Source: Pseudodonghicola flavimaris
GTDB lineage: Bacteria > Pseudomonadota > Alphaproteobacteria > Rhodobacterales > Rhodobacteraceae
Length of the DNA: 64,000 bases
Assembly: GCF_030164425.1 (NCBI RefSeq)
Contig: NZ_JASNJD010000002.1
Coordinates: 248,001 to 312,000, forward strand
Direction: 5' to 3'
In this document: in pieces, positions 46,223-53,121 of the stretch
How positions within the stretch are numbered: position 1 is the stretch's first letter
How the letters are laid out: every line of letters starts with the position of its first letter
Translations under genes and position numbers: made by a program
The notes under the pieces: generated by a model
Database searches by the model: none
Told to the model about the DNA's origin: nothing
Seen by the model: only the letters and a program-made list of their open reading frames with translations

Positions 46223-47220
46223 TCGGCGGCCTCGAAGAACTGGGGATCGACGACGCGCTCATAGGGCACCTCGCTGCCCGCCGGCATCAGGCCGTTGCCG
46301 ACCAGCAGCGCCTGCAGCGCGGCCACCGCCTCCGGCGTGACGGCGGGCGTGGTCTTCCACACCCCGGCCTCGCGATGGCGCTCGACGGTTTGCGCCAGTT
46401 CCTCCGCGCTCACCCCCGGGAAATAGCCCGATAGCGAGGCCGCGACCTCTGCCGCCGGGGCAGTGTCGATCCAGACCTCCGCCTTGGCAATGGCACGGGC
46501 AAAGCCGCCGACGATCTCGGGATACTCGGCGATATAGCTCTGGCGCGCGATAAAGACGGTATAGTCAATGTCGCCCACCGCCTGACCCACGTTGGTCTGG
46601 GCATAAAGGCCGCCGGCCTCCAGCTTGGTCACGTCGGGTTCAAAGAACGTGCCGTAATCGGCGACGCCCGACATGAAGGCACCGACCCGGGCGGGAATCG
46701 CGACATTGGTGATGATCTCGACATCCTTGTCAGGGTCGAGCCCGGCCTTGCCCAGCGCCTCCCGCAGGAACAGCGCCGGAGAGGAACCCTCGCGCCAGCC
46801 GAGGATCTTTTTCCCCTTCAGCGATGCCCAGTCGAACGGCGCCTGCGCCGGAGCGCGACCGACGAGAAACGACCCATCCGTCGCGGTGAGCCCGGCGAAG
46901 ATACGGATTTTCTCCGGCGATTTGCCGGTTTCCACATAGATCGTGGTCTCCGGCCCGGCCAGCGCGATATCGACGGAACCGCCCAGCAACGCCGCGGTCA
47001 CCTTGTCGCTGCCCTGCCCGGCGACGAGGTCGAAGGCGATGCCCTCCTCCTCGAAATAGCCGCGGTCGAGCGCGACATAGAGCGGCGAATAGAAGAGCGA
47101 ATGGATCACCTCCATGAAGGAGATCTTGGTCACTTCCTTGGCCTGCGCAAATGCCGGAGCCATCCCGAGGGTGGCGACAGCCAGACCGGCGGCAAGTGTC
47201 AGCCGACGCGTGAGTTTCAT
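46219..47220 (-). CDS. ABC transporter substrate-binding protein (NMT1/THI5-like)
   Basis: A 333-residue periplasmic protein with a signal peptide (MKLTRRLTLAAGLAVATLG, cleavage near AFAQA). The fold matches NMT1/SsuA-type binding proteins: HSLFYSPLYVALDRGYFEEEGI, GQGSDKVTAALLGGSVDIALAGPE (in part) and LGWREGSSPALFLREALGKAG. Relatives bind thiamine pyrimidine precursors, sulfonates, riboflavin or other small organics, so the ligand is open. It leads the importer operon and is divergent from the isochorismatase-family gene. Confidence 0.92.
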   Translation of the reverse strand: MKLTRRLTLAAGLAVATLGMAPAFAQAKEVTKISFMEVIHSLFYSPLYVALDRGYFEEEGIAFDLVAGQGSDKVTAALLGGSVDIALAGPETTIYVETGKSPEKIRIFAGLTATDGSFLVGRAPAQAPFDWASLKGKKILGWREGSSPALFLREALGKAGLDPDKDVEIITNVAIPARVGAFMSGVADYGTFFEPDVTKLEAGGLYAQTNVGQAVGDIDYTVFIARQSYIAEYPEIVGGFARAIAKAEVWIDTAPAAEVAASLSGYFPGVSAEELAQTVERHREAGVWKTTPAVTPEAVAALQALLVGNGLMPAGSEVPYERVVDPQFFEAAE

Positions 47221-47284
47221 CTGATTTTCCCTGTTGCAAGCTACTACGAAACGGTTGCAAAGGCGTCGCTAAAGGGTGCAATCT

Positions 47285-47294
47285 TTGTATACAA
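47285..47294. promoter_or_regulatory. GntR-type operator between importer and hydrolase genes
   Basis: TTGTATACAA is a perfect 10-base palindrome (with flanks TTTGTATACAAT) in the divergent gap. It matches the core of the site before the GntR gene at 43.06 kb, so that regulator may also control this pair. Confidence 0.6.
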
Positions 47295-47382
47295 TAGACA
47301 AAAAGAAAGTTTGCCGCGCGCGCTGCGGACTTCCTTTCCAAACGCCCTAAAATCGGGCACAACCGCCCTCAGGAGACCGAAA

Positions 47383-48069
47383 ATGAGCCAAATCCACCCT
47401 TTCGAAATGCCGACCTGGGCCCGGGACCGCATCCTCGCGCGCCAGGGCTGCCCGCTGGTGTTCCAGGACCGGCCTGCGTCCTCGACCGCGCTGGTGGTGG
47501 TGGACATGCAGAACTACTTTCTCGACCCGGCCAGCGGCGCCTCGGTGCCCAATGCGCGGGCAATCGTGCCGAATATCAACCGGCTGGCCCGGGCGCTGCG
47601 CGCGGCCGGCGGCCGGGTGGTCTGGATCCGCACGCTCTTCACCGAGGAGGCGCTGGAGACGATCCCGCATTTCCACCGCGAACTGCTGACGCCCGACCGG
47701 TTCGAAACCCGCTGCGCCGCACTCGACCGGGACGCGGAAGGCTCGAAGCTCTGGCCCGCGCTCGATGTTCAGCCCGAAGACATGATCGTGGAAAAGACCC
47801 GCTACAGCGGCATGATTCCCGGCGCCGGCGACATGGAAGACCAGCTGCGCGCGGCCGGCATCGACACGCTGTTGGTGACCGGCACCATGACCAACGCCTG
47901 CTGCGAGTCGACCGCCCGGGACGCGATGATGCGCAATTTCCGCACCACCATGGTGCATGACGGCTGCGCCTCGATCCGCGACGACGAACACGCTTTTGCC
48001 CTGATCCACTTCGCCCTGTTCTTCGGCGACGTGACGGATACGGACGAACTGGTCCAGCGCTTCAGCTGA
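47383..48069 (+). CDS. Isochorismatase-family cysteine hydrolase
   Basis: A 228-residue protein starting at the ATG at 47383 after AGGAGA. The triad of the nicotinamidase/isochorismatase fold is present: Asp in VVVDMQNYFLDP, Lys in VEKTRYSGMIPG and Cys in VTGTMTNACCESTARDA. It resembles amidohydrolases such as N-carbamoylsarcosine amidase and RutB more than PncA, which is separately encoded at 18.9 kb. It probably hydrolyses an amide or ureide imported by the divergent ABC transporter. Confidence 0.9.
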   Translation: MSQIHPFEMPTWARDRILARQGCPLVFQDRPASSTALVVVDMQNYFLDPASGASVPNARAIVPNINRLARALRAAGGRVVWIRTLFTEEALETIPHFHRELLTPDRFETRCAALDRDAEGSKLWPALDVQPEDMIVEKTRYSGMIPGAGDMEDQLRAAGIDTLLVTGTMTNACCESTARDAMMRNFRTTMVHDGCASIRDDEHAFALIHFALFFGDVTDTDELVQRFS

Positions 48070-48079
48070 TCCGCATCAA

Positions 48080-48106
48080 GGGCGCGGCCGCGACAACGCC
48101 GCGCCC
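48080..48106. terminator. Stem-loop between convergent genes
   Basis: GGGCGCGGC and GCCGCGCCC form a perfect 9-bp stem with a 9-base loop, 10 bases after the hydrolase stop and before the convergent LacI-type gene. There is no U tract, so it may stabilise mRNA ends rather than act as a strong intrinsic terminator. Confidence 0.5.
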
Positions 48107-48174
48107 GGACAGATCGACCCGGACAGGACATGATGCCCCCGGCAGAAGATGCGCTCAGATAGCGGAGCCCCCCC

Positions 48175-49242
48175 TCAGCCGGCGGAGATCGGCCCTGTCG
48201 ATTCACGAATTTTCAAAGTGACCGGCGCTGGCGGCGGAGAGACCGGCTCAGCACCATCCACGAGACCGAGCAGCAGCTTGACCGCCTCCATGCCCAGTTC
48301 CCGCGCGGGCTGCCGCACCGTGGTAAGGCGCGGCGTGAGAAGGGAGGCGATCGGCAGATCGTCAAACCCGACGACCGAGACATCCTCGGGCACCCGCAGC
48401 CCGGCCCGGCGGCAATAGGACAAGGCGCCGATCGCCATCTGGTCGTTCGCACAGATCAGCGCGGTCGGCCGCTCCTCAGCAGAACAGCTCAGCGCCGTCT
48501 CGGCCAGCCGCTCCCCCGACGCCATCTGATAATCGCCGATGAAGAGGGGAACGGCATCGGGATCCAGTCCCGCGGCGGCGATGGCCTCGCGATATCCGGA
48601 CAGGCGTTGCTCAGCCGTCCACAGCTCCTGTGGGCCGCTGAGTATCGCCAGGCGTTCGTGACCGAGAGAGGTGAGATGCGCCGCGATCTCCCGCGCGCCC
48701 CGACGGTTGTGCGACACCACGCAGGGCAGGCTGAAGCCCGGCAGCTTCTCGTCAACCAGAACGACGGGGCCAACCTGGGTCAGCTCCACCAGAGATTCCA
48801 TCCGCGTGTTGGCCCCGGAGAGATAGATGAGCCCGTCGAGGCGCTGACTGCGCAGCAGCCGGCTGTTCCAGGATTCGCCGTCTCCGGTCGCCTCCGGCGT
48901 GCAGAAGACCACCAGGACGTCCTTTTCCGCCGCCGCCTGCTCCACCCCTTCGGCGATCATCGCGAAATACTGGTTCACGAGGTCGGGGATGACCAGGCCG
49001 ATGGTCGCCACGCTGCGGCGCTTGAGATTGCGGGCGGATTCATTCGGCGTATAGCCTAGGGCGCGAACGGCCTCCAGGACCCGCGCCCGCCGGTCCGCCG
49101 CGACGGGCCCGCTGTCATTGAGAACATAGCTGACCGTACTGAGCGAGACCTCCGCCCGTTCGGCGACATCCTTCATCGTAGGCCTGCGCGCGGACATCTT
49201 GCCGGCGCGCTTTCCCTGAGACCCGGCCTTCGATTTCGGCAT
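48175..49242 (-). CDS. LacI-family transcriptional repressor
   Basis: A 355-residue regulator. A short basic tail precedes the LacI helix-turn-helix and hinge (RPTMKDVAERAEVSLSTVSYVLN, then NESARNLKRRS). The periplasmic-binding-like ligand domain follows (IGLVIPDLVNQYFAMIAEG, VSVVGFDDLPIASLLTPRLTTV). LacI-type sensors usually bind sugars or nucleosides. It is transcribed away from the nadV operon, with two similar operator-like sites in the 674-base gap, and is the likely local controller. The start could be the ATG 15 codons in (MSARRPTMKDV). Confidence 0.93.
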   Translation of the reverse strand: MPKSKAGSQGKRAGKMSARRPTMKDVAERAEVSLSTVSYVLNDSGPVAADRRARVLEAVRALGYTPNESARNLKRRSVATIGLVIPDLVNQYFAMIAEGVEQAAAEKDVLVVFCTPEATGDGESWNSRLLRSQRLDGLIYLSGANTRMESLVELTQVGPVVLVDEKLPGFSLPCVVSHNRRGAREIAAHLTSLGHERLAILSGPQELWTAEQRLSGYREAIAAAGLDPDAVPLFIGDYQMASGERLAETALSCSAEERPTALICANDQMAIGALSYCRRAGLRVPEDVSVVGFDDLPIASLLTPRLTTVRQPARELGMEAVKLLLGLVDGAEPVSPPPAPVTLKIRESTGPISAG

Positions 49243-49716
49243 AATCCACTCCGCTCACCGCCCCGATGGACAGTGAATATTCATTCCAACATTCAGTGCA
49301 GTCTGTCCTGCGCCCGCACAGCCCTCACAAGATGCTGCGATATAACCGCTTCTAGACTATCACCACCATCCCAGGCGCAACAGTCCGATGTTGGCAGGAG
49401 GACGCGGGCTCCACAAGCTTTCAGGAAGGTATCCCGGCGCACCCCCATCCTCGCACAGGCGTCGGGCGGTGGCCGGGCGGATGAGTTTTACCGGGCAGAG
49501 CAGTTTGGGCCCGCATGAAGTAGAATCGATTCGATACCTGAATCACCCAGCCAAGCTGGCGGCATCCAGACCCCGATCCGGCAGGCCGCCCGAACACCGG
49601 CAAGGCGCTGCCGCCTTCACAGGCACAAAACAAGAAGATTCGGTGATAATTCGAGCGAAAACCGAACCACAGAGCAACCACGGCCCATCCAGCACCGCAA
49701 CTTCCTCGAACATATG
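49243..49716. other. Gene-free, relatively AT-rich regulatory region
   Basis: Together with the promoter, operator and leader that follow, this makes a 674-base gap between the LacI gene and nadV. Short frames on both strands lack ribosome sites and recognisable content. Base composition is visibly less GC-rich than the surrounding genes. It carries the repressor-proximal operator-like site at 49341. Confidence 0.6.
49341..49354. promoter_or_regulatory. LacI-type operator-like site 1
   Basis: TATAACCGCTTCTA shares 11 of 14 bases with the reverse complement of site 2 at 49754 and has the central CG typical of LacI operators. It lies 99 bases from the repressor start. Confidence 0.45.
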
Positions 49717-49746
49717 TTGACAGGTTCGATTTCCTGTTGTTACGGT
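49717..49746 (+). promoter_or_regulatory. Putative promoter of the nadV operon
   Basis: TTGACA at 49717-49722 is a consensus -35. TACGGT 18 bases later is a weak -10. Transcription would begin near 49753, just where operator site 2 lies, about 160 bases before the nadV start. Confidence 0.45.
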
Positions 49747-49753
49747 CCAAAAG

Positions 49754-49767
49754 TGGAAACGGTTCTA
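49754..49767. promoter_or_regulatory. LacI-type operator-like site 2
   Basis: TGGAAACGGTTCTA is an imperfect palindrome centred on CG, as LacI-family operators are. It would cover the predicted transcription start of the nadV operon and so block initiation when bound. Confidence 0.5.
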
Positions 49768-49916
49768 TAACAAGAAATGAGAGATAATAGACTGAAAAAG
49801 CGCAAAAACACGCATGGCGCGAATTTCATCATAGAATCGTTAATATTCCGCCGATGAGCAGCATGGCCACCGGCAGGACAACACCAATAAGCGACCAGCA
49901 GAGAGAAAGGTTAACA

Positions 49917-51368
49917 ATGTCCCTAGGCGAACAGTTCGACAACATCATCATCAACACGGACAACTACAAACACAGCCACTACCCGCTCTACCCCGCGGGG
50001 ACGGAGTATGTGTCCTCCTACATCGAATCCCGCGGCGGCGAATTCCCGGTGACCATGTTCGTCGGCCTGCAGGCGTTTCTCCGCGATTACCTCATGCGTC
50101 CGGTGACGCTGGAGGATGTCGATGCGGCGGAATACCTGATGCGCGAGCAGGGCATGCACTTCAACCGCGAGAACTGGATGGGGATCATCAACGATCATGG
50201 CGGCTATCTGCCGGTCGAGATCGAGGCCGTCGCCGAGGGCACCGTGCTGCCCACCAACAACGTGCTGGTGCAGACCATCAACACCGATCCGAAATACTAT
50301 TGGGCGACCAGCTTCTTCGAAACCGCCCTGCTGCGCGCCGTGTGGTATCCGACCACCATCGGCACGCTGAGCTGGATGTGCAAACAGGTGATCCGCACCG
50401 CGCTGGAACGGACCTCCGACAATGAGGGCGCCCTGCGGTTCATGCTGCATGACTACGGCGCCCGCGGCGTCAGCTCGCAGCAATCGGCGGCTCTGGGTGG
50501 CATGGCGCATCTGGTCAACTTCAACCAGAGCGACACCACGCCGGGCATCCTCGCCGCCAAGCGCTGGTACAACGCCGTGGCCCCCTCCAACTCCGGCCCG
50601 AACTCCGAACACGCCAGCTTCACCGCCTGGGGCCGCGACAACGAGGTCGACGCGATCCGCAACATGCTCGAAGTCTACCGCGATCATGGCGTGGCACTGG
50701 TTCTGACCGACACCTACGATCACGAGAACTGCGTCAAGAACATCCTCGGCGGTGAGCTGAAGGAGATGGTGCAGAACTTCCCCGGTCTGGTCGGCGCCCG
50801 CCCCGACTCGGGCGATGTCGTTCAGGTGACCTCGGACACCACCGAATGGCTGATGGAGGCCTTCGGCTATGAGGTGAACAGCAAGGGCTTCAAGATCCTG
50901 CCGCCGTTCATCCGCGTGGTGCAGGGCGATGGCGTCACCGGCGAGAGCCTGCGCCGCGTCTATATCGAGATGGAGCGCCGTGGCCTGGCCGCCGACAACG
51001 CGGTTTTCGGCATGGGTGGCGGCCTGCTGCAACACGTCGACCGCGACACCAACCGTTTCGCCCAGAAGGCCAACGCGGTCTGCGTCAACGGCGAGTGGCG
51101 CGACATCGCCAAGAGCCCGACAGGCACCGGTTACAAGGCTTCGAAGGCCGGGCGGCTCGCCCTGATCCTTGAGGACGGCGAATACAAGACCGTGCCGCGC
51201 GCCTCGGTGAGCCCGGAGCAGAACCTGCTCAAGCCGGTCTTCCGCAATGGCAAGCTGCTCAAGAAATGGGACTTCGCGGAGCTGATCGCGGCCAGCGAAA
51301 CCCCGGTGCCGCAAAGCTGGTACGAAAGCTGGATCGCACCGATGCTTGAGGCCGCTCCCGCCGCCTAA
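49917..51368 (+). CDS. nadV: Nicotinamide phosphoribosyltransferase
   Basis: A 483-residue protein close in length to human NAMPT (491). The ATG at 49917 follows GAGAGAAAGG; an earlier in-frame ATG lacks a site. Conserved blocks include LHDYGARGVSSQQSAALGG, AHLVNFNQSDTTPG with the Asp that selects amide over acid, SEHASFTAWGR with the active His, GARPDSGDVVQ, LPPFIRVVQGDGV and FGMGGGLLQ. It joins nicotinamide, or a related pyridine amide, to PRPP to form the mononucleotide. It is the first gene of the LacI-controlled operon; pncA and pncB elsewhere already provide NAD salvage. Confidence 0.95.
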   Translation: MSLGEQFDNIIINTDNYKHSHYPLYPAGTEYVSSYIESRGGEFPVTMFVGLQAFLRDYLMRPVTLEDVDAAEYLMREQGMHFNRENWMGIINDHGGYLPVEIEAVAEGTVLPTNNVLVQTINTDPKYYWATSFFETALLRAVWYPTTIGTLSWMCKQVIRTALERTSDNEGALRFMLHDYGARGVSSQQSAALGGMAHLVNFNQSDTTPGILAAKRWYNAVAPSNSGPNSEHASFTAWGRDNEVDAIRNMLEVYRDHGVALVLTDTYDHENCVKNILGGELKEMVQNFPGLVGARPDSGDVVQVTSDTTEWLMEAFGYEVNSKGFKILPPFIRVVQGDGVTGESLRRVYIEMERRGLAADNAVFGMGGGLLQHVDRDTNRFAQKANAVCVNGEWRDIAKSPTGTGYKASKAGRLALILEDGEYKTVPRASVSPEQNLLKPVFRNGKLLKKWDFAELIAASETPVPQSWYESWIAPMLEAAPAA

Positions 51369-51389
51369 ACGGGTACCAGCAAACCCTGC

Positions 51390-51466
51390 GGGTCCCGGAG
51401 CATCATGCAAAGCGTGCCCCGGGACCCTCCGATATCTCCATTGCTCCGGCCAGTGAGGGCCGGAGC
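51390..51466 (+). repeat. Two stem-loops between nadV and the monooxygenase gene
   Basis: Stem 1 pairs GGGTCCCGG (51390) with CCGGGACCC (51419). Stem 2 pairs GCTCCGGCC (51443) with GGCCGGAGC (51458) around a 6-base loop. Both are perfect 9-bp stems without U tracts, and could set different mRNA stability for nadV and the downstream genes. Confidence 0.65.
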
Positions 51467-51517
51467 GCCTCACCACATCTGTTTTGACCGACAGCAAACA
51501 CAATCAGGGAGCACACC

Positions 51518-52612
51518 ATGGGAATGAAGTTTTGGGTGACGGCGCCGTTCTTTTATCCGGACATGAGCCGGCCTTGGTCCGAGGTCCTCGACAGCATGCT
51601 CAGGATCGTCGACGCCGCCGAAGAATACGGTTTCGAAGGCATCACCATCAACGAGAACCAGTTCCAGAACTACGTGTGCAACCCCTCTGCCATGATGTTC
51701 GCAGCGGTGGCCGCCCAGCGGACCAAGCGGCTCCGCATCGTTCCGGGCGTTGTGGTTCTGCCCGCCTACAACCCGCTTCTCGTCGCGTCCGAGATGAGCA
51801 TGCTGGACCATCTCGCCCCCGGCCGGATCGGCATCGGCGTCGCCCGCGGTGGCAGCCGCCTGCAGCTCGACCGTCTCGGCGTGAAACCCGAAAACCAGCG
51901 GGCGATGTACGAGGAAGGCCTTGAGATCGTTCGCCGGATTTTCGTCGAGGACGATATGGCCTTCGATGGCGAGTTCTACTCCTTCCCGCCGACCACCCTC
52001 GTTCCGAAACCGCTCACCAAGCCGCATCCCGACATCTGGGTCGCGTCGCAGAGCATCGCCGGCGTCCGTCGGGTCGCGCAGCAGGGGCTGAACCTGATCA
52101 CCGCGCCCAACTACGGCAACTTCGAGCCCTACGGCGATCTCGAAGAACTGCTCGCGAGCTACAATGACGAGGCCGAGAAAAGCGGCAGTCCGCGCGGCGA
52201 GGTCATGGTGCTCCGCCACACCTGGCTGGGCCATACCGAGGAAGAGGCGCTCGAGTATTTCGACGACGTGGTGAACGAGTACAATTATTACATGGCGCTG
52301 GTGAAGGGGCCCGGCACCGTCGACACCAAGGAAGGGCGCCTGGCCACCCGCGACGTCGGCGAGAGCCGCGATTACGTGCATGGCGGCAAGATGACGCCCG
52401 AAAACCACAGCTTCTCCAGGGAGAACCTGCTGGAGAAATACGCCGACCCGATCCTGACCACCCCGGACAAGATGATCGCGCGCTTCAAGCACTACGAAAA
52501 GCTCGGTGTCGATCACATGGCCTGCCTGATCGCCGTGGGCATGCCCACCGACGCCATCGTCAAGAACATGAAGATGATGTCCGAAGAGGTCTTCCCCGCC
52601 TTCACCGACTAG
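51518..52612 (+). CDS. Luciferase-like flavin-dependent monooxygenase
   Basis: A 364-residue LLM-class TIM-barrel protein. FWVTAPFFYPDM, EYGFEGITINENQF, VVLPAYNPLLVASEMSMLDHLAPGRIGIGVARG (in parts) and KPHPDIWVASQS are typical. These enzymes use reduced FMN and oxygen for oxidations such as pyridinium ring opening (TgnAB on trigonelline) or uracil cleavage (RutA). A flavin reductase domain is encoded in the same operon. The substrate is inferred to be the ribosylated pyridine made by NadV. ATG at 51518 with GGGAG upstream. Confidence 0.92.
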   Translation: MGMKFWVTAPFFYPDMSRPWSEVLDSMLRIVDAAEEYGFEGITINENQFQNYVCNPSAMMFAAVAAQRTKRLRIVPGVVVLPAYNPLLVASEMSMLDHLAPGRIGIGVARGGSRLQLDRLGVKPENQRAMYEEGLEIVRRIFVEDDMAFDGEFYSFPPTTLVPKPLTKPHPDIWVASQSIAGVRRVAQQGLNLITAPNYGNFEPYGDLEELLASYNDEAEKSGSPRGEVMVLRHTWLGHTEEEALEYFDDVVNEYNYYMALVKGPGTVDTKEGRLATRDVGESRDYVHGGKMTPENHSFSRENLLEKYADPILTTPDKMIARFKHYEKLGVDHMACLIAVGMPTDAIVKNMKMMSEEVFPAFTD

Positions 52613-52721
52613 GCCGGGCCACCGGCCAAGACGTCAGGGCAACGAAACCGGGCGGAGGCCGCAGGGCCGGCCTCCACCGCACGCCCCGGTCATGCGCTGA
52701 GACACCAGAGGAGATAGCCAA

Positions 52722-53066
52722 GTGATCAACGAGATCCGCGAATACACCCCGATGCCAGGACGGCTGGGCGATGTCATCGACCTGTTCGGAACGGTGCTGA
52801 TCCCGCTGTTCCGGCGACACGGGATGGAGGTGGTTCAGGCCGGGGTCACCACCATCGGCGACAGCTGCTTCAACGAGCTGGTCTACACCATGCGGTTCTC
52901 CGATCTCGCCGAGATGGAGCGGAAATGGGCCGCCTTTCTCACCGATCCCGAATGGCCGGCCGCCCTGGCGGAACGGGAAAAGAGCGGCCCCCTCTATCAG
53001 GCAATTCGCCGCCGGGTGGTCGACACCGGCGCCTTCGACAGCCTCCTGGACGGAGCCACCGCCTAA
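52722..53066 (+). CDS. NIPSNAP family protein
   Basis: A 114-residue protein starting with GTG at 52722 after GAGGAGAT. The NIPSNAP/dimeric alpha-beta barrel pattern is clear: INEIREYTPMPGRLGDVIDLF at the start (quoted in part), then ELVYTMRFSDLAEMERKWAAF and DPEWPAALAERE. Small proteins of this fold bind or transform reactive intermediates in several catabolic pathways, but the biochemical role of bacterial NIPSNAP proteins is not defined. It lies between monooxygenase and aldehyde dehydrogenase genes and may act on the ring-opened product. Confidence 0.85.
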   Translation: MINEIREYTPMPGRLGDVIDLFGTVLIPLFRRHGMEVVQAGVTTIGDSCFNELVYTMRFSDLAEMERKWAAFLTDPEWPAALAEREKSGPLYQAIRRRVVDTGAFDSLLDGATA

Positions 53067-53121
53067 CCGCTGCCCCTGCCACGATCCCGGCCCGCAAGCC
53101 CCCAACAGAGACGCGAATTCC

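Noticed and set aside
47383-48069. Second nicotinamidase
   Set aside because: The triad is present, but the PncA metal-site segment (DWHPGDHSSF-like) is absent, so a different amide substrate is more likely.
49273-49750. Several 80-110 codon frames in the gap before nadV
   Set aside because: They overlap each other on both strands, lack ribosome sites and recognisable motifs, and cover the promoter and operator-like sites.
49917-51368. Nicotinate (acid) phosphoribosyltransferase
   Set aside because: The protein aligns with NAMPT blocks, including the amide-selecting Asp and PDSGD; the acid-specific PncB is a separate gene at 15.1 kb.
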